Source: Oscillospiraceae bacterium
GTDB taxonomy: Bacteria; Bacillota; Clostridia; Oscillospirales; Oscillospiraceae
NCBI GenBank assembly: GCA_017519005.1
Contig: JAFWTG010000046.1
Location: 1 to 47,992 of the forward strand
Direction: 5' to 3'
DNA length: 47,992 nucleotides
The position numbers and the translations under genes are program-made. The stretch's first letter is position 1, and every line of letters starts with the position of its first letter. Shown here piece by piece: positions 15,434 through 22,888 of the stretch. Under the pieces are notes generated by a model. It did no database searches. It saw only the letters and a program-made list of their open reading frames with translations, and had not been told where the DNA came from.

Positions 15434-16450
15434 TTACGGATGCTCGATTTGCGCGCCCTCCGGGGTGGGGGCGTCGGGGGACCAGGGATGCTTCTCGTCA
15501 ACGTAGGCGTGCTGCAGCAGATAGTCGTGCCAGAGCGCGTATTTGCTGGCCTTCAGATGGGCGCCGTCCCCGGTGTAATCGGAGGGCAGGTGGTCGGTGC
15601 CGTCGTTCAGGCAGTCGTTGACCTCCAGATAGAAGGTATCCACGTCGTTGGCGAGGACCTGAATGGCCTGGTTCTTTTCCTTGATGTTGGCGGTGGCGAA
15701 AACCGGGTACTTGAGCTCATGGTTCTGGGTCACGTACAGAATGCTCTGAATATAGATCAGGGCGTCCGGCTGATACAGGCGGATTTCGTCCAGCACCTCC
15801 TTGTATTTTTCCGCGAAGGAGGCGGTGCTGTAGCCGACCTCGTTGATGCCGAACATCAGATAGATCTTGCCGAACTGCATACCCTTCAGCAGGTCGCGGG
15901 TGGTGGCGAAGCCGTAGCGCTTGTTTTCGTCCTTGCTGTCCAGAATCGAGTAGATCGTCATGGAGGTGGCGGGGAAGGGGTAGTGCTTGCAGTCGCCGGG
16001 CGTGCTGTAGAGGAAGAGTCCGTCGGTGCGGGAGTCGCCCAGGAAGAGGGCGTCCGCGAAGTAGCGGTCGTCCACCGTCATCATGGTGGGGCCGGCCGGC
16101 GCGGGTTCGGTGCTCTCGGTCACGGTCTCAGTCTCGGTCTCAGAACTGGCGGGCTCCGTGTCGCCGGAGCTGCTCTCGGCGGGTTCCGCGGAGGAAATCA
16201 CGGGGGGCGCCTCGGTGGAGGAGACCGGCTTGTCCGTCTGTTCGGTCTGGATCACGGGGTTCTGGCTGCTGCTCTCAGTTCCGTCGGAGGAGGCACAGCC
16301 CTTCAGGCCCATAAAGGCCAGGAAGGCCAGGCCGAAGGCTACCACCAGGGTCAGCATGGGGATGGCGGAGAGAATGGAGCTGCTGCGCTGCGGCGCGCTG
16401 CGGCGGCGTTCGCTGCGCTGCCGGGGGGAATTCGGATAATTGTCGTTCAT
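15434..16450 (-). CDS. Membrane-anchored SGNH/GDSL hydrolase-family protein
   Basis: A 338-residue protein with an Arg/Ser-rich cytoplasmic start, one transmembrane helix (about 28-50) and a low-complexity Ser/Thr/Glu/Pro linker (about 55-120), then an extracellular SGNH domain. The catalytic serine is S140 in FLGDSRTDG, the Asn block is GINEVG, and the Asp-His pair is D295/H298 in DGAHL. It follows the membrane O-acyltransferase gene by 20 bp. Pairs of this kind (DltB/DltD, AlgI/AlgJ, PatA/PatB) acylate cell-surface polymers, with the SGNH partner making the final transfer outside the membrane. The polymer and acyl group are not known here. Confidence 0.87.
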   Translation of the reverse strand: MNDNYPNSPRQRSERRRSAPQRSSSILSAIPMLTLVVAFGLAFLAFMGLKGCASSDGTESSSQNPVIQTEQTDKPVSSTEAPPVISSAEPAESSSGDTEPASSETETETVTESTEPAPAGPTMMTVDDRYFADALFLGDSRTDGLFLYSTPGDCKHYPFPATSMTIYSILDSKDENKRYGFATTRDLLKGMQFGKIYLMFGINEVGYSTASFAEKYKEVLDEIRLYQPDALIYIQSILYVTQNHELKYPVFATANIKEKNQAIQVLANDVDTFYLEVNDCLNDGTDHLPSDYTGDGAHLKASKYALWHDYLLQHAYVDEKHPWSPDAPTPEGAQIEHP

Positions 16451-16470
16451 ATTGTACTCCTAAGGATTGA

Positions 16471-18063
16471 TCAGAATGCGGCATAGCCCATGGGGTCGCT
16501 GCCGTTTTGGGTGAGGAGGTAGACCGCGTACCAGAACAGAGCTGCCAGAATGGCGGAGACAATCCAGGCGCCGATCCGGCTACGCTTCAGCAGACGGATC
16601 AGCCGGTCAACCAGGGGGAAGCAGAAGATCACGCCGATGAGCGCGAAGGGCCAGATCAGCTTCAGATAAGTGGCGAAGTCCGTGGGGTCCGCCCCGGCGG
16701 AGGCGCCGGCGGCAGGGAAGAGGCGGCTGAAATAGAGGCCCAGCTGTTCCAGGTCCTTGATGGTGAAAACGACCCAGCTCAGCACCATGGGGATCACCAC
16801 CCAGATATGGGCCAGGATGGAGACGAGAGCCTTCCAGAGCTTGCCCACGGGGCTGCTGCCCAGGCGTTCGCCGACCTGAAAACGTTCAGCTACGAAGGTC
16901 CTCCAGAGCCGCTCCAGCACGATCATGAGGCCGATGCTCATGCCCCAGATGATAAAGTTGAAGCCGCTGCCGGGTTCCCGGAGGAAGAACCAACTGATCG
17001 GGAGCAGGAGAAGGATCGGCAGCCAGCTCAGCGTCAGCACCCCAAGCCCTGGATGTCGACCGCGCCCGCGTCGGATTACCTGCTGCCAGAGCGGCGTCAG
17101 GGCCACGACTGCGCCGGACAGGACGCCCCAGATCATATATTTGGGGGCCAGGCCGTTGCCGTGCCAGAGGGAGGTCAGCAGCCACACGAAGAGCACGTTC
17201 ACGACGGTCCGCGCCAGACCGTTCCGGCTTCCGCCCAGGGGAATATAGATAAAATCCTTAAACCAGCGGGTCAGGGTCATGTGCCAGCGCCGATAGTAGT
17301 CGCCTACGGTGCGGGCGATATAGGGGAAGTTGAAGTTTTCCGGCAGCGTGAAACCCAGCATCCGGGCGATGCCCAGGGCCATATACATATAGGAAACCCA
17401 GTCCAGATAGATATGCAGGCTGGTGACCACTGCGCCAAGCCAGGCCAGCTCCGTGGAAATGGATTCGTAGCCGATCCGGGCCAGAGACCAGTATTCGCCT
17501 TCCTTGAAAAAAATACCCAGCTTCCCGACCACCAGGATATTGAGGATAAAGCCCAGAGTGAAGTCCTCCAGGCCCTTCTGGATGTTGGCCGCAGTGATCC
17601 GGGGCTTGTCCAGCTGCCCGCTCAGCTCGCTGGGGCGGGTGATGGGACCCTGGAGGAATTTCGGGAAGAAGAGCCCGAAGGTCGCAAAGCGGACCGGATT
17701 AAGCTCCGCCTCCACCGTGCCGCGGTAAACCTCCGCGAGATAGGCCATGAAGGAAAAGAGATAGAAGCTCACGCCCAGAACGCCGACGTTGGAAAGCTTG
17801 AAGGTCACCATCGCCAGCGCGTTGATGGCCACCGCCATGCCCAGAACGAGCTTCGGCCGCTCGGTCCGCTGGACGCAGATTCCCAGCAGGTAGTTGACCG
17901 CAGTGAAGAGCAGGACCCAGCCCAGCGCGGCTATAGAGCCGTAAGCGATAAAGAAAGCGCTGCCCAGAAGCAGCAGCCAGCACTTGAACCTGGCGGGGCA
18001 GAGACCGTACAGCACCAGAAACGCTGCCAGGAACCAGAGGAAGGGTACGGTGTTGAAGAACAT
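16471..18063 (-). CDS. MBOAT-family membrane O-acyltransferase
   Basis: A 530-residue multi-pass protein of the AlgI/DltB branch of membrane-bound O-acyltransferases. The family histidines are visible in YYRRWHMTLTRWFKDFIYIP and in LLTSLWHG; the latter is the presumed catalytic residue. The ATG at 18063 is preceded by GAGGGATCTCATTT, so the six-residue extension starting at TTG is rejected. It would move an acyl group, commonly acetyl, across the membrane for transfer to a surface polysaccharide or teichoic acid. The downstream SGNH protein is the likely partner. No dltA/dltC genes are present, which argues against D-alanylation. Confidence 0.9.
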   Translation of the reverse strand: MFFNTVPFLWFLAAFLVLYGLCPARFKCWLLLLGSAFFIAYGSIAALGWVLLFTAVNYLLGICVQRTERPKLVLGMAVAINALAMVTFKLSNVGVLGVSFYLFSFMAYLAEVYRGTVEAELNPVRFATFGLFFPKFLQGPITRPSELSGQLDKPRITAANIQKGLEDFTLGFILNILVVGKLGIFFKEGEYWSLARIGYESISTELAWLGAVVTSLHIYLDWVSYMYMALGIARMLGFTLPENFNFPYIARTVGDYYRRWHMTLTRWFKDFIYIPLGGSRNGLARTVVNVLFVWLLTSLWHGNGLAPKYMIWGVLSGAVVALTPLWQQVIRRGRGRHPGLGVLTLSWLPILLLLPISWFFLREPGSGFNFIIWGMSIGLMIVLERLWRTFVAERFQVGERLGSSPVGKLWKALVSILAHIWVVIPMVLSWVVFTIKDLEQLGLYFSRLFPAAGASAGADPTDFATYLKLIWPFALIGVIFCFPLVDRLIRLLKRSRIGAWIVSAILAALFWYAVYLLTQNGSDPMGYAAF

Positions 18064-18111
18064 AAATGAGATCCCTCGCAATAACTTGTGTTTTTCGCCA
18101 ATTTTCTATTT

Positions 18112-18140
18112 ATTATACCACTATATATCCAAAAAAGCAA
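18112..18140 (-). promoter_or_regulatory. Promoter of the O-acyltransferase operon
   Basis: Minus-strand TTGCTT (18140-18135), 17 bp, TATAAT (18117-18112), upstream of the ATG at 18063. Confidence 0.7.
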
Positions 18141-18155
18141 TACAATTTCTTCCAC

Positions 18156-18184
18156 TTGAAAAGATTGATGAAACGTGTTATAAT
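18156..18184 (+). promoter_or_regulatory. Promoter of the DEAD-box helicase gene
   Basis: TTGAAA (18156-18161), 17 bp, TATAAT (18179-18184). AAAGGAATCAGAAC precedes the ATG at 18220. The promoter is divergent from, but does not overlap, the O-acyltransferase promoter. Confidence 0.75.
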
Positions 18185-18219
18185 ATATAAAATATAGATT
18201 ATCACAAAGGAATCAGAAC

Positions 18220-19422
18220 ATGAACGAAAATCAAACCCAATCCGAAACAATCAGCTTCCAGCAGATGGATCTGCCCGCCCCCATCCTCCAGGCGCTGGAG
18301 GAAAAGGGCTATGCCTGGCCAACTCGGGTCCAGGCGGAGGCCATCGGTCCTCTGATGGCATGGAAGGACGTGATCGCCAAGGCCCCCACCGGCACCGGAA
18401 AGACCTTTGCCTTCGGCATCCCCATGATCGCCCATATCGACCCGTCCTGCGAGGACGTCCAGGGCCTGATCCTGGCCCCAACCCGGGAGCTGGCTTTGCA
18501 GATCGGCGACGAACTCCGCAGTCTGCTGACCCATTACGAGAATATCCGCGTGGCCGTGCTTTACGGCGGCCAGAAGCTGGAGCCACAGTTCGCCCAGCTG
18601 AAGAAAAAGCCGCAGATTGTCGTCGCCACCCCGGGCCGTCTGATGGACCACTACAAGCGGCATTCCATCCGCCTGGACCGCATTCAGACCGTCATTTTAG
18701 ACGAGGCCGACCGGATGCTGGACATGGGCTTCTTCAAGGACGTGACCGGCATCGTGGAAAAGATCAAAAACCGCCGGAACCTGGGGCTCTTCTCCGCCAC
18801 CATGTCTCAGGAGGTCATGACCGTCTCCTGGATGTACCAGCGCGACGAGATCGAGATCACCGTCAAGCCCGAAGCCGAGGAGCGGCCCGACATCGACCAG
18901 TATTCGGTGACAGTCCCGGCGATGGAGAAGCTGAACGCCGTCCGCTGGATTCTCCACCTGGGTGGTTTTGAGCGGGCCATCATCTTCTGCAACACGAAAG
19001 TCATGTGCCAGCGGCTCTCCGACGATCTGCGCCGGGTGGGCGTGGACGCGGACTGCATCCACGGCGATATCCCCCAGGCCCAGCGGGAGCGGACCATGAA
19101 GTCCTTCCGCAAGGGCAAGCTGCCCGTGCTGATCGCCACCGACGTGGCCTCCCGCGGCATCGACGTGGACGACGTGGACTGCGTCATCAACTACGACGTC
19201 CCCCAGGAGAACGAGTACTACGTCCATCGCATCGGTCGGACTGGCCGGGCGAAGAAAAAGGGCGTCAGCTATACCGTTGTCGGCAGCTTCCCCGAGCAGG
19301 CCAAGCTGGACGAGATCGCCAAGTACTGCAAGTTCACCGTGCAGCCCGTGGCCATCACTGAGGAGGGCTTTGTCCCCGTGGAGCGGCGCAAGCCGGCGCC
19401 GGTCTCCCGCCGCCGCAGATGA
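18220..19422 (+). CDS. DEAD-box ATP-dependent RNA helicase
   Basis: A 400-residue core helicase with all expected motifs: Q motif (FQQMDLP), motif I APTGTGKT (55-62), PTRELA, TPGR, DEAD, SAT and C-terminal HRIGRTGR. It ends shortly after the second RecA domain with a basic tail (RRKPAPVSRRRR). It therefore lacks the long C-terminal RNA-binding domain of DbpA/CshA types. It probably acts in RNA remodelling, ribosome assembly or mRNA decay. It overlaps the following DprA-like gene by ATGA, an uncommon partner. The promoter and AT-rich leader are well formed. Confidence 0.93.
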   Translation: MNENQTQSETISFQQMDLPAPILQALEEKGYAWPTRVQAEAIGPLMAWKDVIAKAPTGTGKTFAFGIPMIAHIDPSCEDVQGLILAPTRELALQIGDELRSLLTHYENIRVAVLYGGQKLEPQFAQLKKKPQIVVATPGRLMDHYKRHSIRLDRIQTVILDEADRMLDMGFFKDVTGIVEKIKNRRNLGLFSATMSQEVMTVSWMYQRDEIEITVKPEAEERPDIDQYSVTVPAMEKLNAVRWILHLGGFERAIIFCNTKVMCQRLSDDLRRVGVDADCIHGDIPQAQRERTMKSFRKGKLPVLIATDVASRGIDVDDVDCVINYDVPQENEYYVHRIGRTGRAKKKGVSYTVVGSFPEQAKLDEIAKYCKFTVQPVAITEEGFVPVERRKPAPVSRRRR

Positions 19423-20309
19423 CGGCCTCTGAGAAGGGCTTTTTGCTGCTCTGCGCCGAGCTGGGCGACGGGTTGAGCCCCCTGACCCCGGCGCAGCTTC
19501 GCACCCTGCGGGCCAGAGTTCTGGCGGCGGAGGGGACGGCCGGGGAACCGGACCGGCCGCTGACGGCTGCGGACCTGCGGGCGCTGGGTTACGACGCGGC
19601 GTTTTCCGACCGGGTCTGCGCGCTGCTGGGCCGGGAGGAGCGGCTTGCCTCCTATCTGGCTGTGGCCGCGGAGCGGGGCATCTGCCCCCTGACGCGGGTT
19701 TCTCCAGCCTATCCGGCGCGGCTGCGCCGCCTGGGGGACGCCGCCCCCGCCGTGCTCTTCTGCCGCGGAGACGCCGCCCTACTGGCCCGGCCTGCCGTCG
19801 CCCTGGTCGGCAGCCGGGAGTTGACGAAGGCCGGCGAGGCCTTCGCCCGCAGAGTTGGAGAGCTGGCCGCCCGGGAGGGCCTGGTTCTGGTCTCAGGCGA
19901 CGCCCGGGGCGCGGACCGGACTGCCCAGGAGGCTTGTCTGGCTGCCGGCGGTTCTGTGATAGCGGTGCTGCCCGAGGGCCTGTCTGAGCGCAGCTCAGAG
20001 CGGGAAAACGTCCTCTGGCTCTGCGAGTGGGGCTGGCATCTGCCCCTGGTACCTTACCGGGCCTTGGAGCGGAACCGGCTGATTCACGCCCTGGGAGAGA
20101 AAACCCTGGTGGCCCAATCCCGGCTGAGCGGCGGGACCTGGCGGGGCTCCGAGGAGAACCTGCGCCGCGGCTGGAGTCCGCTCTTTGTCAACACCGACGG
20201 CGGTCCCGGCTGCGAAGCCTTAATTGCCATGGGCGCAAGCCCCGTCTGTCTGGAGGGGCTGAACGCGCTGGGGAGCCTCCGCAGCGCGATGCTTCCGCTG
20301 TTTCCGTGA
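19419..20309 (+). CDS. DprA-like Rossmann-fold DNA-processing protein
   Basis: A 296-residue protein of the DprA/Smf family. The central Rossmann fold is seen in VALVGSRELTKAGEAFARRV and LVSGDARGADRTAQEACLAAGGSVIAVLPEG, preceded by an N-terminal helical domain. DprA loads RecA on incoming single-stranded DNA during transformation. This copy is divergent: the usual SGLARGID is SGDARGAD, and the C-terminal winged helix is not evident. It is translationally coupled to a DEAD-box helicase instead of lying beside topA or rnhB, as a housekeeping dprA usually does. It may be a second paralogue with a different, perhaps nucleotide- or RNA-linked, role. Confidence 0.75.
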   Translation: MTASEKGFLLLCAELGDGLSPLTPAQLRTLRARVLAAEGTAGEPDRPLTAADLRALGYDAAFSDRVCALLGREERLASYLAVAAERGICPLTRVSPAYPARLRRLGDAAPAVLFCRGDAALLARPAVALVGSRELTKAGEAFARRVGELAAREGLVLVSGDARGADRTAQEACLAAGGSVIAVLPEGLSERSSERENVLWLCEWGWHLPLVPYRALERNRLIHALGEKTLVAQSRLSGGTWRGSEENLRRGWSPLFVNTDGGPGCEALIAMGASPVCLEGLNALGSLRSAMLPLFP

Positions 20310-20315
20310 AAGCAC

Positions 20316-20344
20316 TTGTATTTCCGAAGAACGTATGCTATAAT
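20316..20344 (+). promoter_or_regulatory. Promoter of glmS
   Basis: TTGTAT (20316-20321), 17 bp, TATAAT (20339-20344). Only about 45 bp separate the -10 element from the glmS ATG, too short for a glmS ribozyme. Confidence 0.75.
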
Positions 20345-20389
20345 ATAAACAGTATCTTCACACTACCGAATTATTGGAGGTTATCGTAT

Positions 20390-22231
20390 ATGTGTGGAAT
20401 CGTAGGTTATCTTGGCAGCCGTCAGGCGGCTCCCATCCTGCTGGACGGCCTTTCCAAGCTGGAATACCGCGGCTATGACTCCGCGGGCGTCTGCGTCATG
20501 TCTGACGGGGTTCTGAAGGTGGCGAAGTCCAAGGGACGTCTGGCAAATCTCAGCGGCCTGATTAACGGCGGCAGCGCCATTCAGGGCACCTATGGCATCG
20601 GCCATACCCGCTGGGCCACCCACGGCGCACCCTCCGATATCAACAGCCATCCTCACATTGCCGACGCCGGAAAGATCGCCGTGGTTCACAACGGCATCAT
20701 CGAGAACTATCTGAAGCTGAAGGAAGACCTGCTTCGCAAGGGCAAGCACTTCCAGTCCGAGACCGATACCGAGGTCGTTGCCAATCTGGTGGAGTATTAT
20801 TACGACAAGCTGCAGGACTTCCCCCGGGCGGTCCGCAGAGCCGTCGGCCAGCTGGAGGGCAGCTACGCGCTGGGCATCCTGTGCCAGGACCACCCCGGCA
20901 CCATGATCGCCGTCAAGAAGGAAAGCCCGCTGATCTTCGGCTTCGGCGAGGGTGAGAACTTCATCGCCTCCGACGTGCCTGCCATTCTCAAATACACGCG
21001 CAAGGTCGTCTATCTGAACGACGGCGACACCGTCATCTTCACCAAGGATACCGTCCGCTTCTACGACGCCTTCTACGATCCCGTGGAAAAGACCCCCGAG
21101 ATCATCGACTGGGACATTGACGCCGCGGAAAAGGGCGGCTACGACCACTTCATGCTGAAGGAAATCCACGAAGAGCCCAAGGCCGTCCGCGGCACCCTTT
21201 CGCCCCGCATTAAGGACGGCCGGGTGGTGCTGGACGATGTCACCCTCTCCAAGGAATACCTGGAGGACCTGAAGCGCATCTACATCGTGGCCTGCGGCTC
21301 GTCCTATTACGTGGGCTGCCTCGGCAAGCACATTCTGGAGAAGACCTGCCGCATCCCCGTGGAGCCCATTCTGGCCTCCGAGTTCCGCTATTCCGAGCCC
21401 GTCCTGGGGAAGGATACCCTGGTGCTGATTATTTCCCAGTCCGGCGAGACCGCCGACACCAAGGCCGCCCTGATGGAGGCCAAGCGCCAGGGCGCCCGCA
21501 CGCTGGCCATCGTCAACGTGGTGGGCTCCGCCATTGCCAAGGAGGCCGACGACGTAATCTACACCTGGGCCGGCCCCGAGATCGCCGTGGCAACCACAAA
21601 GGCCTTCTCCACGCAGCTCTCCGTGATCTACCTGATTGCCCTGTATATCGCCGATCTGATGGGAACCATCAGCCCGGACGAGTACAACGCCGTCGTCAGC
21701 GAGCTGATGAAGCTGGATCAGAAGATCGCCCTCTGCCTGACGCCTGACAACGTCGCCAAGATCCGCTACTACGCCGAGCAGTACTTCAAGGTCCACGACG
21801 CCTTCTTCATCGGCCGCAACGTGGACAGCGCCATCTGTCTGGAGGGCAGCCTGAAGCTGAAGGAGATCGCCTACATCCATTCCGAGGCCTACGCCGCCGG
21901 AGAGCTCAAGCACGGCCCCATCTCTCTGATCGAGGAGGGAACGCTGGTGGTGGCTGTCGCCACGGTGGATAATCTCTTCGACAAGACCATGTCCAACGTC
22001 AAGGAGGTCCGCGCCCGGGGCGCCGACGTCTTCGCCGTCACCACGGAGAAGCACGCCGTCGAGATCAAGAAGACCGTTTCCGCGGTCGTCACCGTGCCAG
22101 AGACCCACCCCATGCTCCAGCCCAGCCTGACCATCATTCCGCTGCAGACCTTTGCTTACTACGTTGCCCTTCTGCGTGACTGCGACGTGGATAAGCCGCG
22201 CAACCTGGCAAAATCCGTCACCGTCGAGTAA
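20390..22231 (+). CDS. glmS: Glutamine--fructose-6-phosphate aminotransferase (isomerising)
   Basis: A 613-residue GlmS, making glucosamine-6-phosphate for peptidoglycan and other amino sugars. The Ntn-type glutaminase domain begins with the catalytic Cys (MCGIVGYLG) and includes YRGYDSAG and GHTRWATHG. Two SIS domains follow (ACGSSYYVG, ISQSGETADT), and the C-terminus is LAKSVTVE. The ATG at 20390 (GGAGG upstream) is correct; a longer frame extending to 20027 only reads through the end of the previous gene. It has its own promoter. Many Bacillota control this gene with the glmS ribozyme, but none fits in the short leader here. Confidence 0.96.
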   Translation: MCGIVGYLGSRQAAPILLDGLSKLEYRGYDSAGVCVMSDGVLKVAKSKGRLANLSGLINGGSAIQGTYGIGHTRWATHGAPSDINSHPHIADAGKIAVVHNGIIENYLKLKEDLLRKGKHFQSETDTEVVANLVEYYYDKLQDFPRAVRRAVGQLEGSYALGILCQDHPGTMIAVKKESPLIFGFGEGENFIASDVPAILKYTRKVVYLNDGDTVIFTKDTVRFYDAFYDPVEKTPEIIDWDIDAAEKGGYDHFMLKEIHEEPKAVRGTLSPRIKDGRVVLDDVTLSKEYLEDLKRIYIVACGSSYYVGCLGKHILEKTCRIPVEPILASEFRYSEPVLGKDTLVLIISQSGETADTKAALMEAKRQGARTLAIVNVVGSAIAKEADDVIYTWAGPEIAVATTKAFSTQLSVIYLIALYIADLMGTISPDEYNAVVSELMKLDQKIALCLTPDNVAKIRYYAEQYFKVHDAFFIGRNVDSAICLEGSLKLKEIAYIHSEAYAAGELKHGPISLIEEGTLVVAVATVDNLFDKTMSNVKEVRARGADVFAVTTEKHAVEIKKTVSAVVTVPETHPMLQPSLTIIPLQTFAYYVALLRDCDVDKPRNLAKSVTVE

Positions 22232-22305
22232 ACGACCGCCTGTCAAATCAGCTGTGGGGACAAGCCCTGCTTGTCCGCCGGATAACAGAAAGTGAGGAAT
22301 CTGTC

Positions 22306-22716
22306 ATGAAGCTTCCCAACAACACCGTCTGGTCTGACCGCAAGCACACCCTGTTTGGCCTGCCCTGGTCCTTCACCAAGTACATCCTGACCGATGAAAA
22401 GCTCCTGATTGTCAAGGGCTTTCTGAAGCAGACGGAGGAGGAAATCCGCCTGTATCGGATCATGGATATGTCGCTGACCCGCAGCGTTATGGAGCGGATT
22501 GACCGTGTGGGCACCATCCACTGCTGCTCCTCCGACAAGACTGCCTCCGAGTTCGACATCAAGCGCATCCGCAACGCCCGGGAGGTCAAGGAGATGCTCT
22601 CCGACCTGGTGGAGAAGCAGCGCATCGCCCGCGGCGTCAGCATCCGCGAGGACATGATGCCCAATCTGCTGGACCACGACCACAACGGCGTCGTCGATAC
22701 CATCGACCACAAGTAG
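22306..22716 (+). CDS. PH-domain (YdbS-like) protein with a C-terminal EF-hand-like loop
   Basis: A 136-residue protein consisting mainly of a bacterial PH-like domain (YILTDEKLLIVKGFLKQTEE, IRLYRIMDMSLTRS, VGTIHCCSSD, IKRIRNAREV). There is no transmembrane segment, unlike many YdbS-type proteins. The last residues, DHDHNGVVDTID, match the calcium-binding EF-hand/dockerin loop pattern (D1, D3, N5, G6, V8, D12). It lies between glmS and uvrA with a terminator after it. Function is unknown; a calcium- or lipid-sensing role is speculation. Confidence 0.75.
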   Translation: MKLPNNTVWSDRKHTLFGLPWSFTKYILTDEKLLIVKGFLKQTEEEIRLYRIMDMSLTRSVMERIDRVGTIHCCSSDKTASEFDIKRIRNAREVKEMLSDLVEKQRIARGVSIREDMMPNLLDHDHNGVVDTIDHK

Positions 22717-22780
22717 AGCCTGCGAAAACGCGACCCGCCCGGGGGGAAACGCCCTTCCGGACGGCGCGATCAGGAAACGA

Positions 22781-22827
22781 AGCAACAGGAAATCGAATTG
22801 ACTGTTTCAGTTCGATTTCCTGTTGCT
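22781..22827 (+). terminator. Terminator hairpin before uvrA
   Basis: A perfect 17-bp inverted repeat, AGCAACAGGAAATCGAA and TTCGATTTCCTGTTGCT, with a small ACTG/CAGT inner stem, is followed by TATTTGATCGTTTTC. It ends the glmS/PH-protein region, and its right arm overlaps the -35 box of the uvrA promoter. Confidence 0.75.
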
Positions 22828-22851
22828 TATTTGATCGTTTTCTGTTATAAT
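22823..22851 (+). promoter_or_regulatory. Promoter of uvrA
   Basis: TTGCTT (22823-22828), 17 bp, TATAAT (22846-22851). No LexA-type box was recognised. Confidence 0.65.
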
Positions 22852-22888
22852 AAAAGATACGATAATTGTGAAACCGGAGAACTGCCAA

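Noticed and set aside
20345-20389. glmS ribozyme upstream of glmS.
   Set aside because: The leader from the good -10 box to the ATG is only about 45 bp, and no ribozyme core sequence was seen.
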